From contig BSBN01000242.1 in assembly GCA_027924645.1 (NCBI GenBank), positions 4,092,001 through 4,156,000 of the forward strand: a stretch of DNA of 64,000 bases, in the 5' to 3' direction. Within the stretch, counting starts at the first letter, position 1, and every line of letters begins with the position of its first letter. This document shows positions 1-10,599 of the stretch, in pieces. Source of the DNA: Cunninghamia lanceolata (Eukaryota; Streptophyta; Pinopsida; Cupressales; Cupressaceae). The notes below the pieces were generated by a model, which saw nothing but the letters and a program-made list of their open reading frames with translations, was not told where the DNA came from and searched no databases. Made by a program: the position numbers and the translations under genes.

Positions 1-792
1 CTTATTTAACCCCGAACACTCTTTCAAGTCCAAGTGCTGCAGCTGTGACAGGTTGCCAATGGTATCAGGGAGCTTATTTAACATCTTACACCATCCCAAG
101 TCCAAGTGCTGCAGCTGTGACAGGTTGCCAATGGTATCAGGGAGCTTATTTAACATCTTACACCATCCCAAGTCCAAGTGCTGCAGCTGTGACAGGTTGC
201 CAATGGTATCAGGGAGCTTATTTAACCCCGAACACTCTTTCAAGTCCAAGTGCTGCAGCTGTGACAGGTTGCCAATGGTATCAGGGAGCTTATTTAACAT
301 CTCACACCATCCCAAGTCCAAGTGCTGCAGCTGTGACAGGTTGCCAATGGTATCAGGGAGCTTATTTAACATCCTACACCATCCCAAGTCCAAGTGCTGC
401 AGCTGTGACAGGTTGCCAATGGTATCAGGGAGCTTATTTAACATCTTACACCATCCCAAGTCCAAGTGCTGCAGCTGTGACAGGTTGCCAATGGTATCAG
501 GGAGCTTATTTAAACAGTAACACCAATGCAAGTTCAAGTGCTGCAGCTGTGACAGGTTGCCAATGGTATCAGGAAGGTTCTCTAACACATAACACCCATG
601 CAAGTTCAAGTGCTGCAGCTGTGACAGGTTGCCAATGGTATCAGGGAGCTTATTTAAACATAAACACCCTTCCAAGCCCAAGTGCTGCAGCTGTGACAGA
701 TTGCCAATGGTATCAGGGAGCTTATTTAAGTTCAAACAGCTTCCCAAGTCCAAGTGCTGCAGCTGTGACAGGTTGCCAATGGTATCAGGGAG
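1..792 (-). repeat. 72-bp tandem array encoding 24-residue LRRs
   Basis: Eleven head-to-tail 72-bp units lie within the TNL reading frame. Each encodes one LRR of the form LPDTIGNLSQLQHLDL followed by eight variable residues such as GWCKMLNK or KECSGLNK. Units at 73, 145 and 433 look identical, units at 1 and 217 match each other, and those at 289 and 361 differ by about one base. The units nearest the NB-ARC domain (505-792) are more diverged. The array continues past the left edge. Because the period is a multiple of three, the opposite strand is also open (45-851); that is a by-product. Recent unit duplication or gene conversion is inferred. Confidence 0.95.
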
Positions 793-3700
793 GCTATTTA
801 AGATATAACGCGATGCCACGACCACGACCAATTGCTGCGGCTGTATATTAGAAAGTGAAAATACGGATGAGAGAAATCTGGAGTTGCCCAAGATATCGGT
901 TAAAGAGTTGTCAACTAGTTGCATAATCTTCAGTTGCCCGACGTTGCCCACAAATCTGGAGTGACTTGGCATCCTTAGTGTTGTAATCATCTTACTTATT
1001 GCTGTTTGCTTCCAAAATGGAGTCATAGTGTGACAATTTTCCAACCTTAACCATATCAAACTTTGAGGAAGCCTGACAAGCGTGTTTTCTGTTATGCCAA
1101 ACACATTCTGCAAATGAAGATAGCGAAGACCAGGTTTGCACAGCATTTCTAGCCTTCGTAGATTGCCACCATTGAGCCGAAGGCGAGAGATGTCGTTGGA
1201 GATGACGTTGGAGATGTCGAGAGATGTCTCCCATAGTCGGGTACCCGACTTTTCTTTTTCAGCAATGCTCCGCCCCATATCACGCAAATGGTCATGCATA
1301 TGAAATACACCTTCATCATCAATCTTTATCAGCAACTTCATCGAAAGATTATTTACAGCAGTGTGTACCTTCTTATACAAAGATTTCCAGAAAATAATGG
1401 GAAATCTTTTGTGTTCTCCAAGGAAGAAGCAAGCAATGTCGACAAATATTTCTTTTTCTTCCTGAGTAAGACCACTATAACTGATGTAAAGTCTTTCATA
1501 AATCCCTTGGTTGAGAGTAATGTTATGAAGAGCTTCAATCCAGCAATCTGTGTCATCTTCCTTATCATATAAGGAAGATCCAATCACTTCCAATGAAAGA
1601 GGATGCCCTTTACAAGCTTCCACTATCTTTATGGACAGATCTTGGTATCTGGGACTCGGAGATTCTCTAAGAAAAGCGTGCCAACTAAATAACTGGAGAC
1701 CTTCTTTTATTTCCAATCCACTCATCTCATGGATGCATTCGGATGAGACCCTAGCAACTTTGAGAATATGTTTGTCTCTAGAAGTAATTATAACTCTGCT
1801 GCCTGGGCCCAGCCAATCCCCAACCAAAGCATTCAATTGAACAAGAGCATCCACGTCATCCAAAATAAGCAACACACGCTTTCCTCCCAAGCGATTTCTG
1901 AACAAAGATATGCCAGCATCAACACTGTCTACTTTTTCATCACAGTTGCATAAATTTTTGAGAATTTGTTTCTGCAATTTTTTAAGGCCTGTGGCCTCTT
2001 TAGCAGTGGCACGGACATCACATACAAAAGAAGCAGCTTCAAAATCAGAATAAACTTGGTAGTACACGGCCTTGGCAACTGTGGTCTTGCCAATACCACC
2101 GATACCCCATATTCCAAGTTTAACCACCTCATGCACTAAATTGAGATTTAATTTCTGAATGAGAGAATCCTTGACGCTGTCCATTCCCACTGGATGCTTG
2201 GCAACTTCTAAGGGCACTCTGTCCAATGTCTTAAGCAGGTCATTCACCACCATCTTTACTAGCCCAGCTTTGCAGCTGCAACGGCAAAGGTACTACTAAT
2301 TATCGTCGTTCCACTCCTTTGTAAAGAGTATAAAAAGAGTTTGGAAAAGAGAGATTTTATATATTAAATGGCAGGCTCATTAGAAAAATTTACATTTGAG
2401 AATTATTTTGAGTAATAAATATAAGTATTTATTTTAAAATTAAATACTTATAATTAAGAATTTGATGGGTAAAGGGGTTGATGAAGAAATAGATGTTGTC
2501 TATTATTCAACAATTAAATAATTATGGATTGAATGTTTTTGGATATATCTGTGTTAGATATTTTTCCTCAAAGTTTGGGAACACACTCAATGAACCATCA
2601 TGAAGAGATAGAGAGTAAGAGGAGAACACAAATAATGAAATTGCAGACCAAGCTCTTAAATAATTAAACAAATTAAGCTATGTTTATAAATAGATAATAA
2701 CAAAAATTAAGAAGTAATTAAAATTTATCATCTTTTAAATTATTAGTAAATAGGAAGAAAAAATAATTTTTAAAAAAATGGTTTTAATGAAAATATAAAA
2801 TAATTAAATAGCTATATTTGAGTGGAGACACATAAATCATCCTTGAAATAATATATTAAAGATTTCAAATGCAAGTAGAGAGAGTAAGGATGGTAGTGAG
2901 TGCCTAAATTTGATGGCCCTATGGGCATGGCCGTATTTAGTTATTTTTGCCATAAAATACAATCAAAATTTTAGTAAGGTTGTTCAATATGAAAGGGGAG
3001 ATTTCAAATACACTGTCAAAATTCTAAAAAGTTACTTAATATATATATTTAGTTTATATATAATTTTGTTTATAATAAAATATTTCTTAGTATTTGAAAT
3101 GTAAGTTTAAATAGATAACTGTCATGAAAATTTTGCTTGATAGTCAAACCTTCAAATTTCAACTATGGAAGGATACATTCATTTTGCTTGAATAAAATGA
3201 ATTTTTCCAAGAATAAAAATAGAAGCCCTAGTCCTATTTCCCTAAAACACTCTTTAAATAATTATATTCTATTATTTAGTGCTTCAGGGTTATGAGAGTT
3301 TTTTCCAAACGTTTCGGATCACACTCCATGATCCATCAATAGGATGAAGAGAGCCAAAGAAGAGAATGAAATTCATCCTGATGATGGATCACGTAGTGTG
3401 ATCCGAAACTTTTGAAAAAACTCACAGTTAAACCCTAAAGCACTGAATAATATCATGGACTGTGGAAATCCGATGTCTATTAATTATATTCTAGTAAAAA
3501 CACATATTAGTAGGCATTAGTTTTCCACAGTCTATTAGATTAGTGTAAGAGTGCTTCTGAATTTAACCGTGTGTTTTCCACTCTTACACTAATCAAAAGC
3601 ACTTATGTCACGGATATCCAAGAGGAGCCAATAATAAACTATGGAGAAATTAACCAAAAAAATATATAGAAAAGCAAGCAGGAAGTGAAGTTAATTACTT

Positions 3701-4766
3701 ACCCTTGAGTTAGATCCTGCATGGACCAGCCTGAGCGTTTACAGATCTGTAGAAGGGCGTTCTTCCACGCATCAACGTCTTCAACTTTGTGTCGATCTGA
3801 ATGGCTATAATGTTTGAGAAATGATTGCTTATAGGGACTGGACTCACTTTCAGGATATCTAACATGAGTTGGATCTACATGATAAAAGAGGGGAATAATC
3901 AAGTCAGGGGTCTTCAACATTGCAGCGGCCTCCTTGAGACACCAAGTTGAGTCTGCATAGCCTTTGGAAAATATAGGAATGCGTATGGCACTGCTCTCGA
4001 TTGCTCTTTCCAAGCTCAACTCAATCATTTCTCCCTTTTCCAATTTCTCACTGTCTATAAAGACATTCAGTCCTGCTGTGGAGAGAGCTTGAAAGAGATC
4101 ATCAACGAGAGTCTCTCTTACATCTGGTCCCCTGAAACTGAGAAACACATGATACCTCTTATTGCTGCGGAAGGCAAGTTTGGTAGCGGGAGGGTTGTAT
4201 GTAACAAAGGCAGGCATTGAGGATCCAGATGTAGATGGTGCTAATTCTTCCATGCTAGTGTTAGAAGTAGATGCCATGAAATTGGACTGAACTGAAATTG
4301 GCAGGGAGGATCCACCAGAAGTAGATGTAGATGGTGCTAATTCTTCCATCCTAGTGTTAGAAGTAGATGCCATGAAATTGGACTGAACTGAAATTGGCAT
4401 GGAGGATCCACCAGAAGTAGATGTAGATGGTGCTAATTCTTCCATCCTAGTGTTAGAAGTAGCTGCCATGAAATTGGACTGAACTGAAATTGGCATGGAG
4501 GATCCACCAGAAATAGATGTAGATGGTGCTAATTCTTCCATTCTAGATGTAGAAGTGGAAGTAGATGCCATGGAAGTAGATGTAGATGGTGGCATTGAAG
4601 TAGATGTAGATGCTGGCATGGAGTTGGATTGAACTGAAGCTTGAGAACGAAAGAGAGAAAACCAATTACAGCAGCATTTGCATGCTGCAGACGCTGCAAT
4701 CTCTTCAGAAGCATTTGTATGCTCTTCGGGTTGACGCCCAAAAGTAGAAGTGGAAGTAGATGCCAT
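1..4766 (-). CDS. TIR-NB-LRR immune receptor (TNL), 3' end beyond window
   Basis: Intracellular plant immune receptor: the TIR domain signals (NADase fold), NB-ARC is an ATP/ADP switch and LRRs sense the ligand. Exon 1 (4766-3703) gives a Ser/Thr-rich leader of about 205 residues, then a TIR domain (about 210-350) with YHVFLSFRGPDVRETL, the WCLKE glutamate and LIIPLFYHVDPTHVR. The reading frame then meets a GTAAGT donor at 3702; an acceptor at 2276 restores phase exactly. Exon 2 (2275 to the edge) shows P-loop GIGGIGKTT (about 414), kinase-2 LLILDDVD (about 494), RNBS-B SRVIITSRD, GHPLSLEV in place of GLPLA, MHDHLRDMGR (about 681), then LRRs from about residue 850. No stop or frameshift was found over more than 1,100 codons, so the gene looks intact as far as it can be seen. 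The ATG at 4766 is the first in frame and its context is shared by the paralogous fragment at 26,098. The exon structure is a prediction from splice signals and phase. Confidence 0.93.
3268..3454. repeat. Foldback/MITE-like element in the TNL intron
   Basis: Two arms of about 75 bases are inverted copies. The left arm reads TTTAGTGCTTCAGGGTT ... GTTTCGGATCACAC ... TGATCCATCA, and the right arm reads TGATGGATCAC ... GTGTGATCCGAAAC ... AACCCTAAAGCACTGAA. Only about 35 bases separate the arms. It has no coding capacity, and no clear target-site duplication was recognised. Confidence 0.75.
3459..3594. repeat. Two adjacent short hairpins in the TNL intron
   Basis: Next to the foldback element are two more inverted repeats. 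GGACTGTGGAAA near 3463 pairs with TTTTCCACAGTC near 3522. GATTAGTGTAAGAGTG (3538-3553) pairs exactly with CACTCTTACACTAATC (3579-3594). Three hairpins within about 330 bases suggest repeated insertion of small foldback elements or one composite element. Confidence 0.7.
4271..4558 (-). repeat. Three 96-bp in-frame repeats in the TNL N-terminal leader
   Basis: The leader before the TIR domain contains three near-identical 96-bp units (starting at 4271, 4367 and 4463), each encoding 32 residues built around MEELAPSTSTSGGSS, PISVQSNFMASTSNT. Further STSTS and MASTSTSTS stretches flank them. The low-complexity Ser/Thr-rich sequence is probably disordered. A leader of about 200 residues is much longer than in most TNLs, where the TIR lies near the N-terminus. 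Confidence 0.9.
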
Positions 4767-6369
4767 GGAAATGGATTGAACTACTAAGTAAAAGCACGAA
4801 GAAACAATGAAAGAGAAACCAGTAAAAGCAGGGTCTTGTTGAGGAGGTGAAGCACTAGCAAGTATTTGTAAGAGAGGGAAAGCCTAGATTGAGTGGCCGA
4901 CAGCCTGTGGAAAACGCTTGGAAGAAATGCAGAATCGTGTGAGAGGCGGACTCACTTTACAGCTAAGAATGCAGAATCGTGTAGAGTGCGTAAGGAATCC
5001 AATGCAACCATCACAATCGTGGCGTACATCACCACACAAGTCTTTTTCAATTATAATAATTGAGGACAGGCAGAATCAGACTGAAAGATATGAACTTTAT
5101 GTCAGGATAAGCTGGTATTCAAATTCAGAATTGAGTTATAAGAATGCCACAATAAATTAATTTTAAGGCTTTTTTTAAGGTTTTTTTTTTTTTTTTCATT
5201 AGTGTGGTACAATCAATTGTTACTTCAATAAAAAAAAATAATCCAATATAACAAAAAATTAATATGATGAATTTCTTATGAGTTCGAGGAGGAATACTAA
5301 TGTATTCATGTAATTTTATTACTTTTTATTCAATTGTCCAATGGGACTGAAGAATTAAATTAGTTTGACTAATTTTTCTAAAATTTTTTGGTTTTCAATT
5401 TTTATTTTAATATAATAAAATGATTTTATTGATATTCTATTGGCTAACAGTTATGATGACATCACCAATTGCACTCATAATTGTTTGAACTATTAGCAAT
5501 TATATTGTACAAATCACTTCTACATTATTTGATTTATTTCAATTTCATACATTTAATCCAAATAAATATAATTCCAACTCTTAGAATATATTAATTATTA
5601 GTTCATTATCAATTTTATTTATTCAACGGACATGAAAAAATATTTTGTTTTTCTCCTTTTCAATCAATTCTACAGTCACATAGATTCCCTGACAAACAAA
5701 TCAATATCATATGTGTCCATTTACTATTATTTGATGGTGCATAGTGGGCTTTGTGGGGTCTCTACTTTTGGCTACTTTTTGACTAAAGGATCATGATAAA
5801 ACTATTTTGTAAGTTTTTTTTGGGTGCACCTTATAACATAATTTGTTGATTTTTTATATGGTTTATTCCATTACTTATTATTATTTAATTATAATAATGA
5901 AAGTTACAACTAATTCTATTTTAAAGTTGAAATAGAATTAGTCTTTTAATATTTATAAAGAAAAATTACATTCACATAAACAATTTAAACTAATATAAAT
6001 GAGTTAAAATAGGATTAGTCTGTTTTTTAAATATAAAGGTAATTTTAAAACTAAACAATGACTCATTATAAAGTAGGCCTGCCAGTTTTAAAAAAGATTC
6101 GTGGCACACCAATTCTAAAAAATCTAGAAAATCCAAATGGATTGAAAATAGACAATCAACAAGAGAAGAGGAACCTACCAAACCCCATAGACAGGGAATA
6201 AGCACTTGTTCTCTTGAAGATCGTACATGCTCTAAGTGTCGGAAGTAATGCTTCCCTTTGTGTTAAAAAATGGGACCAATAGGAAAACTGTTGAAAGCAT
6301 ATAGCAATAATAATGTTAACCATAGAGGAATAAACAAGAACACCACAAGGACCGAACCACTAGTGAGAA
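4767..6369. other. Upstream region of the TNL gene, no gene seen
   Basis: A/T-rich DNA upstream of the TNL start. A short direct repeat (AATGCAGAATCGTGT at about 4926 and 4968) and a T-run at about 5181-5196 are visible. The promoter of the TNL gene should lie here, but I could not fix a TATA box or a transcription start with confidence. An 80-codon open frame at 4918-5160 has no recognisable content. Confidence 0.5.
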
Positions 6370-6800
6370 TCAAGAATCTAGAGAAGCATTGTAGTGAGCA
6401 TTCATAAAAATACTAAAGTCTTTGCTCAAGTCCCGGTTATGGCAATCTTGATTTTTTTCAGCATCAACCTTGATGTTATTCTGGTTAGAAGCTAATTTAG
6501 CCAAGAAATCAGCAACCTGATTTCCTTCCCTTCTAGTATCGTTCCACTTAACAACACTGAAATTGTGAATGAGGACGTTGATGTCTTTCTTACATTCATT
6601 CAACTGCCATTGCTATAAGTGAGAGGAAGACTTCCTTTTTAAGTGAGTAAAATGCTTTAGCTTAGCTTTTAAAAGAGCTTGGCAAGTGACCACAGCCTTA
6701 GCAAAATTATTAGAACCAATACTGAGACCACCAGCAAACTAGAACATAACCCTGCCATTAGGGTCATGACAAACACCTCCCATGCTATGGAGAAATTTCT
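6370..6800 (-). pseudogene. Decayed LINE-type RNase H domain
   Basis: The minus strand carries pieces of the RNase H domain found at the end of plant non-LTR retrotransposon or related polyproteins. A part near 6710-6770 reads DPNGRVMF and GGLSIGSNNFAKAV; the C-terminal part reads FSVVKWNDTRREGNQVADFLAKLA (split: FSVVKWNDTRREG, then NQVADFLAKLA). Frames change and stops interrupt between the pieces, so it is dead. The RT part was not found nearby. Confidence 0.6.
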
Positions 6801-7182
6801 AACCGCACTCCACAAGCAATCGCTAAAAATATGAGAACTAAAAAACAATACAAAAACCCTAGTAGAAACCGAACAAACAAAAAAAGCGCCAATAAAAGTC
6901 AAATCCCTAACATAAATAATTCCAGGATGGTTTTAAATGATTTGTTGTTTTTGATGAAGTTTACCAAATTTTAAATTTGTACAGAGCAATTTTGGTAAAG
7001 ACTTACCCATAATAAATTTTAAGGAAAATTGTTTGACTAACAAAAAACATCAACGATCAAATATTTCTAGACACAAATTTGGTAGAGAAAAAGTGTCAAG
7101 GGTAATTCATGTACCCAATAGCAACCCATCATAAAGTCCCTAGGAAAATTTAATAGAGAGACTAGTTTTACTAACCTAAAAA

Positions 7183-7653
7183 ATGAGAATGTCTCCTTGT
7201 ATTCAAAATTTCTCTACCTACAATTTTTTAAATCTAAGCCCAAAGATAATAATACTTGAACATGTCTTGCAATTCCATGGAATATTAAGAATAACCAATG
7301 CCTTCTCTAGTCCATTCCATGCATCCTATCTAAACTGTAATTACAAATTTGATGGATATGAAACACTAGAAGATCACACCGCCCATTGCATTATATGCAA
7401 TCAAGAAGTTACTTACATACACTCTCTGTATCTTAAAACCATTTTGGCAACTGATAATAAGCAAACTATTAATTGTTCTTTTGACAAGTCCATCATTCAG
7501 GTATTTCTCCCTAAACTACAAAACATTACCTATGAAGAGTACATTGAAGACACATCAGCAATTGTCTTCATGCTACAAGACTTCTCAGCAAAAGGACAAT
7601 TTACACTGAACCAAAACAATGTTATTATCAGTGCCAATTGTAAGGAAGACTAA
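7183..7653 (+). CDS. Unknown 156-residue ORF, possible RPA-like zinc-ribbon/OB fragment
   Basis: The ORF has protein-like composition and uses ATG at 7183. It has cysteines spaced like a zinc ribbon (LNCNYK ... HCIICNQEV, about residues 51-73). These are followed by a hydrophobic, beta-strand-like stretch (IIQVFLPKLQNITYEEYIED, then AIVFMLQDFSAKGQF and LNQNNVIISA). This layout resembles the C-terminal DNA-binding region of RPA70/MEIOB-like proteins, where a zinc ribbon is followed by an OB-fold. The likeness is weak and from memory of the family pattern only. It may be an exon or a relic of a larger gene, since no neighbouring exon was recognised. It could also be part of a Helitron-associated RPA gene. 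Confidence 0.35.
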   Translation: MRMSPCIQNFSTYNFLNLSPKIIILEHVLQFHGILRITNAFSSPFHASYLNCNYKFDGYETLEDHTAHCIICNQEVTYIHSLYLKTILATDNKQTINCSFDKSIIQVFLPKLQNITYEEYIEDTSAIVFMLQDFSAKGQFTLNQNNVIISANCKED

Positions 7654-8470
7654 TGAGTATGGAAATGTATAATTATACTTCACTTGCTAGTACCTTATTT
7701 AAAAAACTATTTCAAAGAAATTAGTTTGTTCGTTACCAATAAAATATTTAGACAATCTATTATTTAGATATAACTGCTCATTACAATAGCTTAGTTACTA
7801 CAATAATCTATTGACAACCATCTTTATACATATCTTGCAGGATGCAAATGGAGCATAAAATCACATACTGATGAAGCTCTATGTTTTTTAACAAGCTTTT
7901 GGATAAAGAAACTTATATATGATTTATCATATTTCTTTCAAAGTAATTCTATATAACAAACTATCACCTATTTTGAATAAATGAAAAAACACTATTTGTA
8001 TTCAGTATTTGGCATTTACAATTTCTCCCTCATTATTTGCTTTCAAATGTAGTTTGAAATATTTTAGAAATAGTAATATTATTGTTTTTAATATTACAAT
8101 TCCATGTTGAATTTGTCTACTAATTTAATAAATTCTTATTGTGTTATTAGCAAACTTAAATTGCTACCAATATTAGTTTCAATATCAACTAACAAATCAC
8201 ACATCCAATGGTAGGAACCTGACGCAATGTGTCCCTTGTTATATGAATATTGGAGGGGTATCCATTCCATCGAAGTCATTTAGTGGATGATCCCAAACTC
8301 ATCACTTATGGCATTAGGGGTGTTGCACTCAAAGACTTGACCCCTAGTAGGCTCATTAGAATCATTCAACTTCACTAGCAGACCAACTAATAAATTTTCA
8401 CTTTATTTTGTTTACTCTTTGGCTTTCTATTATTAGTTCCTTCAGACATTCGCATTAGATTGTTATTTTT
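7654..8470. other. Non-coding, no feature recognised
   Basis: A/T-rich sequence with no ORF or repeat that I could name. Confidence 0.5.
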
Positions 8471-8953
8471 CTAGGGGAAAGGGGCCAGCAGCCGCCCACG
8501 CTCCAATAACCACTATGTTATTGTGCACTTGACCCCCAATTAAATTTTTAAAAAGAACTAATACATGTAAAATACCAACCTAATAAATTAACACAAATGC
8601 ACCAATACATGTTCACAGCTCCAATACATGTTCACAAATGCACCAATACATGTTCACAACTCCAATAATTTAACCTAATAAATTAACACAAATGCACCAA
8701 TTTGATGGCGAGCAGTTACTGGCACATCGTTGCGCATGTATGGGGTGACATGTTGAAATGACACTTTTTCGACCCATGTGCAAATAATGCATCATACAGT
8801 GAAATGTATGTGCCCAGAAGTTGAAAGAATAGCTTTAAGCTCTTCAGTCGGATACGGAGAAACCCAAAAAAATTGTCGAAATGCGATATGTCTAGCTATG
8901 AGCTTGACGTGCGCAAAGTTAGGGTGGGCAACTACTGGCCCCTTTCCCCTACT
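8471..8953. mobile_element. Non-autonomous terminal-inverted-repeat element (MITE)
   Basis: The ends are inverted copies: TAGGGGAAAGGGGCCAG with CAGCCGCCCAC on the left, and GTGGGCAACTACTGGCC with CCTTTCCCCTA on the right, about 28 matching positions with a few mismatches. Between them are direct repeats of AATGCACCAATACATG and no transposase. The superfamily is not certain, because no target-site duplication could be fixed. Confidence 0.7.
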
Positions 8954-10487
8954 GCTAATCAATTAGAATTTAAAATCAATGGTATTTATTCAAGTTTTAA
9001 TGTATGACTAAAAAATTCTTTTATTTTCAACTATTTAAATTTATTGAAATTCAATTTATTGATTGCAGGGTTATCATCTACAATTCTATATTTATAATGT
9101 CATATTGTTCTCTAACTTCGTAGAAAAATATTAGTTAGAATATAAAAATAATGTCTAATGTTGAAAAGGTATGTTAAAATTGTACCAATCATATAACATC
9201 TGTCTTGTTAATGTGATCTCATTGTAATTCTTGCATGCTACAATTGTTTAACAATCACCCACTTTTTTTTTTTTGCCTCTTCTCCATATGTTTTTCCCCT
9301 CATCTTGTAGTTGTGGTTTGTGGATGTTGTAAATTTATTTCAGCCCATGATAAGAGTTGTAATATCATGTGCTTGTTGCTATCATTCTAAAGTAGGACCT
9401 AGCAATGAAATGCCAAACCTTCTTGTTGTAATTTAAGTTGTTCATGAAATCTTGCAATCTCTTTGCCTCTCTAACCCCTAAAATTTCAAATATTCAAATT
9501 CAAATTTAATCAACTCTTGCTTGTTCCACTAGTCCTTGTGAGATGACTAAATATATGTTTGCAAGACTTATCACTATGTGTTTGTCTTTAAAGGCATTCA
9601 ATTGCATTCAAATCACACATACAGAAGCATCATTCAAATATTCATTTGAATTTAAAGAAGGACCATCCTAGGAACACTTTAATTGGAGCATCTAATAGAT
9701 ATTTAAATCTATATAATCATTCTAGAGCACTCACACACATTGATTGTGTCTTCGATCCTTAGCATGACCGTGAGGCCAGTCTTTTCCTAGGGTTAACCTA
9801 GGAGAACTTATCCCCTAACGATGTAGTAGTCATCTAAAGGTGTTCTCAAATATCGTCAATCTTCATAGCAAAGTAAACATCGATAAAATTGTCAAACCAA
9901 AGAGCAAAGACACACAAATTGTAGGTTTAGATCTGTGTGTAAGAGGACATGTCTATAACATTGGAATAATCTAATAGCATGGACTTGACCCTTATAGAGA
10001 CACATATCTTGCATAGATTCAAAGGCATTGCACAAACATAAAGGTTATATTTCTAGTCCTAACATAATCAAAATTCTAAAGTTACATCAAAATCATCCAT
10101 CTTCAAGCCTAGAGCTAAGTACATCTTTCTTTCTTCACATTTAATTTCTTGGAATAACATTTATTGTTAATTACCACTCCCATGACTCTCAATCAATTAA
10201 TCTAGGTTAATTTATGCTTATGTATATGCATCATATTTAATTACCCTAGATTAATCTTAGGTAAAGGTTCTTTCCCTTTACATTTTGGTGAACTTGTTCA
10301 CTCTTACATGACCTAGTTTTCCCCTAGGGCTTTCTCCTAAACATTAGGGTTTTCAAATCTTTAATTTTCTAATTTTTCTTAGCTCTAGATCTAGAAACCC
10401 CTTTTGTTTTGTGATTCATTGCTATTTCATTATTTCATATTTTCTTTTTTATGGTTTTGAGCTTTGTTGCGATATATCTTTTACTCG
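8954..10487. other. Non-coding, possible leader or LTR of the outer Gypsy element
   Basis: No gene. Because a plus-strand gag relic starts just downstream, the upstream DNA may hold its LTR and leader. A junction of the form TTTACA followed by TTTTGGTGAAC near 10,278-10,295 looks a little like an LTR end plus primer site, but this is weak. Confidence 0.25.
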
Positions 10488-10599
10488 TCCCACCCACTCT
10501 TGGTTACGCCATCAGGTTTTCATTTTTAGATCTAATATAAAACTAGTATTTTTTTTTAATTTTTGAATTTGAAAGTGAATTATTGGGATTTAGCTTTCT

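Larger units (their letters stand above)
2276..3702 (-). other. Intron of the TNL gene
   Basis: On the minus strand the intron starts GTAAGT (3702-3697) just after the TIR exon and ends TTGCAG (2276). Exon 1 leaves two bases of a glycine codon and exon 2 supplies the third, so the frame is kept. It is A/T-rich, full of stops in all frames, and holds foldback elements at 3268-3594. A diverged half-copy of the same foldback motif (AAGTTTGGGAACACACTC and following) lies near 2570. An intron between TIR and NB-ARC exons is usual for plant TNL genes. Confidence 0.85.

Noticed and set aside
1..792. CRISPR-like array because of regular short repeats
   Set aside because: There are no spacers; the units are contiguous and encode LRRs.
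45..851. Plus-strand ORF of 268 codons with an 11-fold repeat (CQWYQGAYL)
   Set aside because: It is the antisense of the LRR array; a 72-bp period keeps several frames open. The minus strand carries the real LRR consensus and joins NB-ARC in frame.
1288..2132. Short ORFs on both strands over the NB-ARC exon
   Set aside because: They are shadow frames of the TNL gene; the true frame is continuous from 2275 to the edge.
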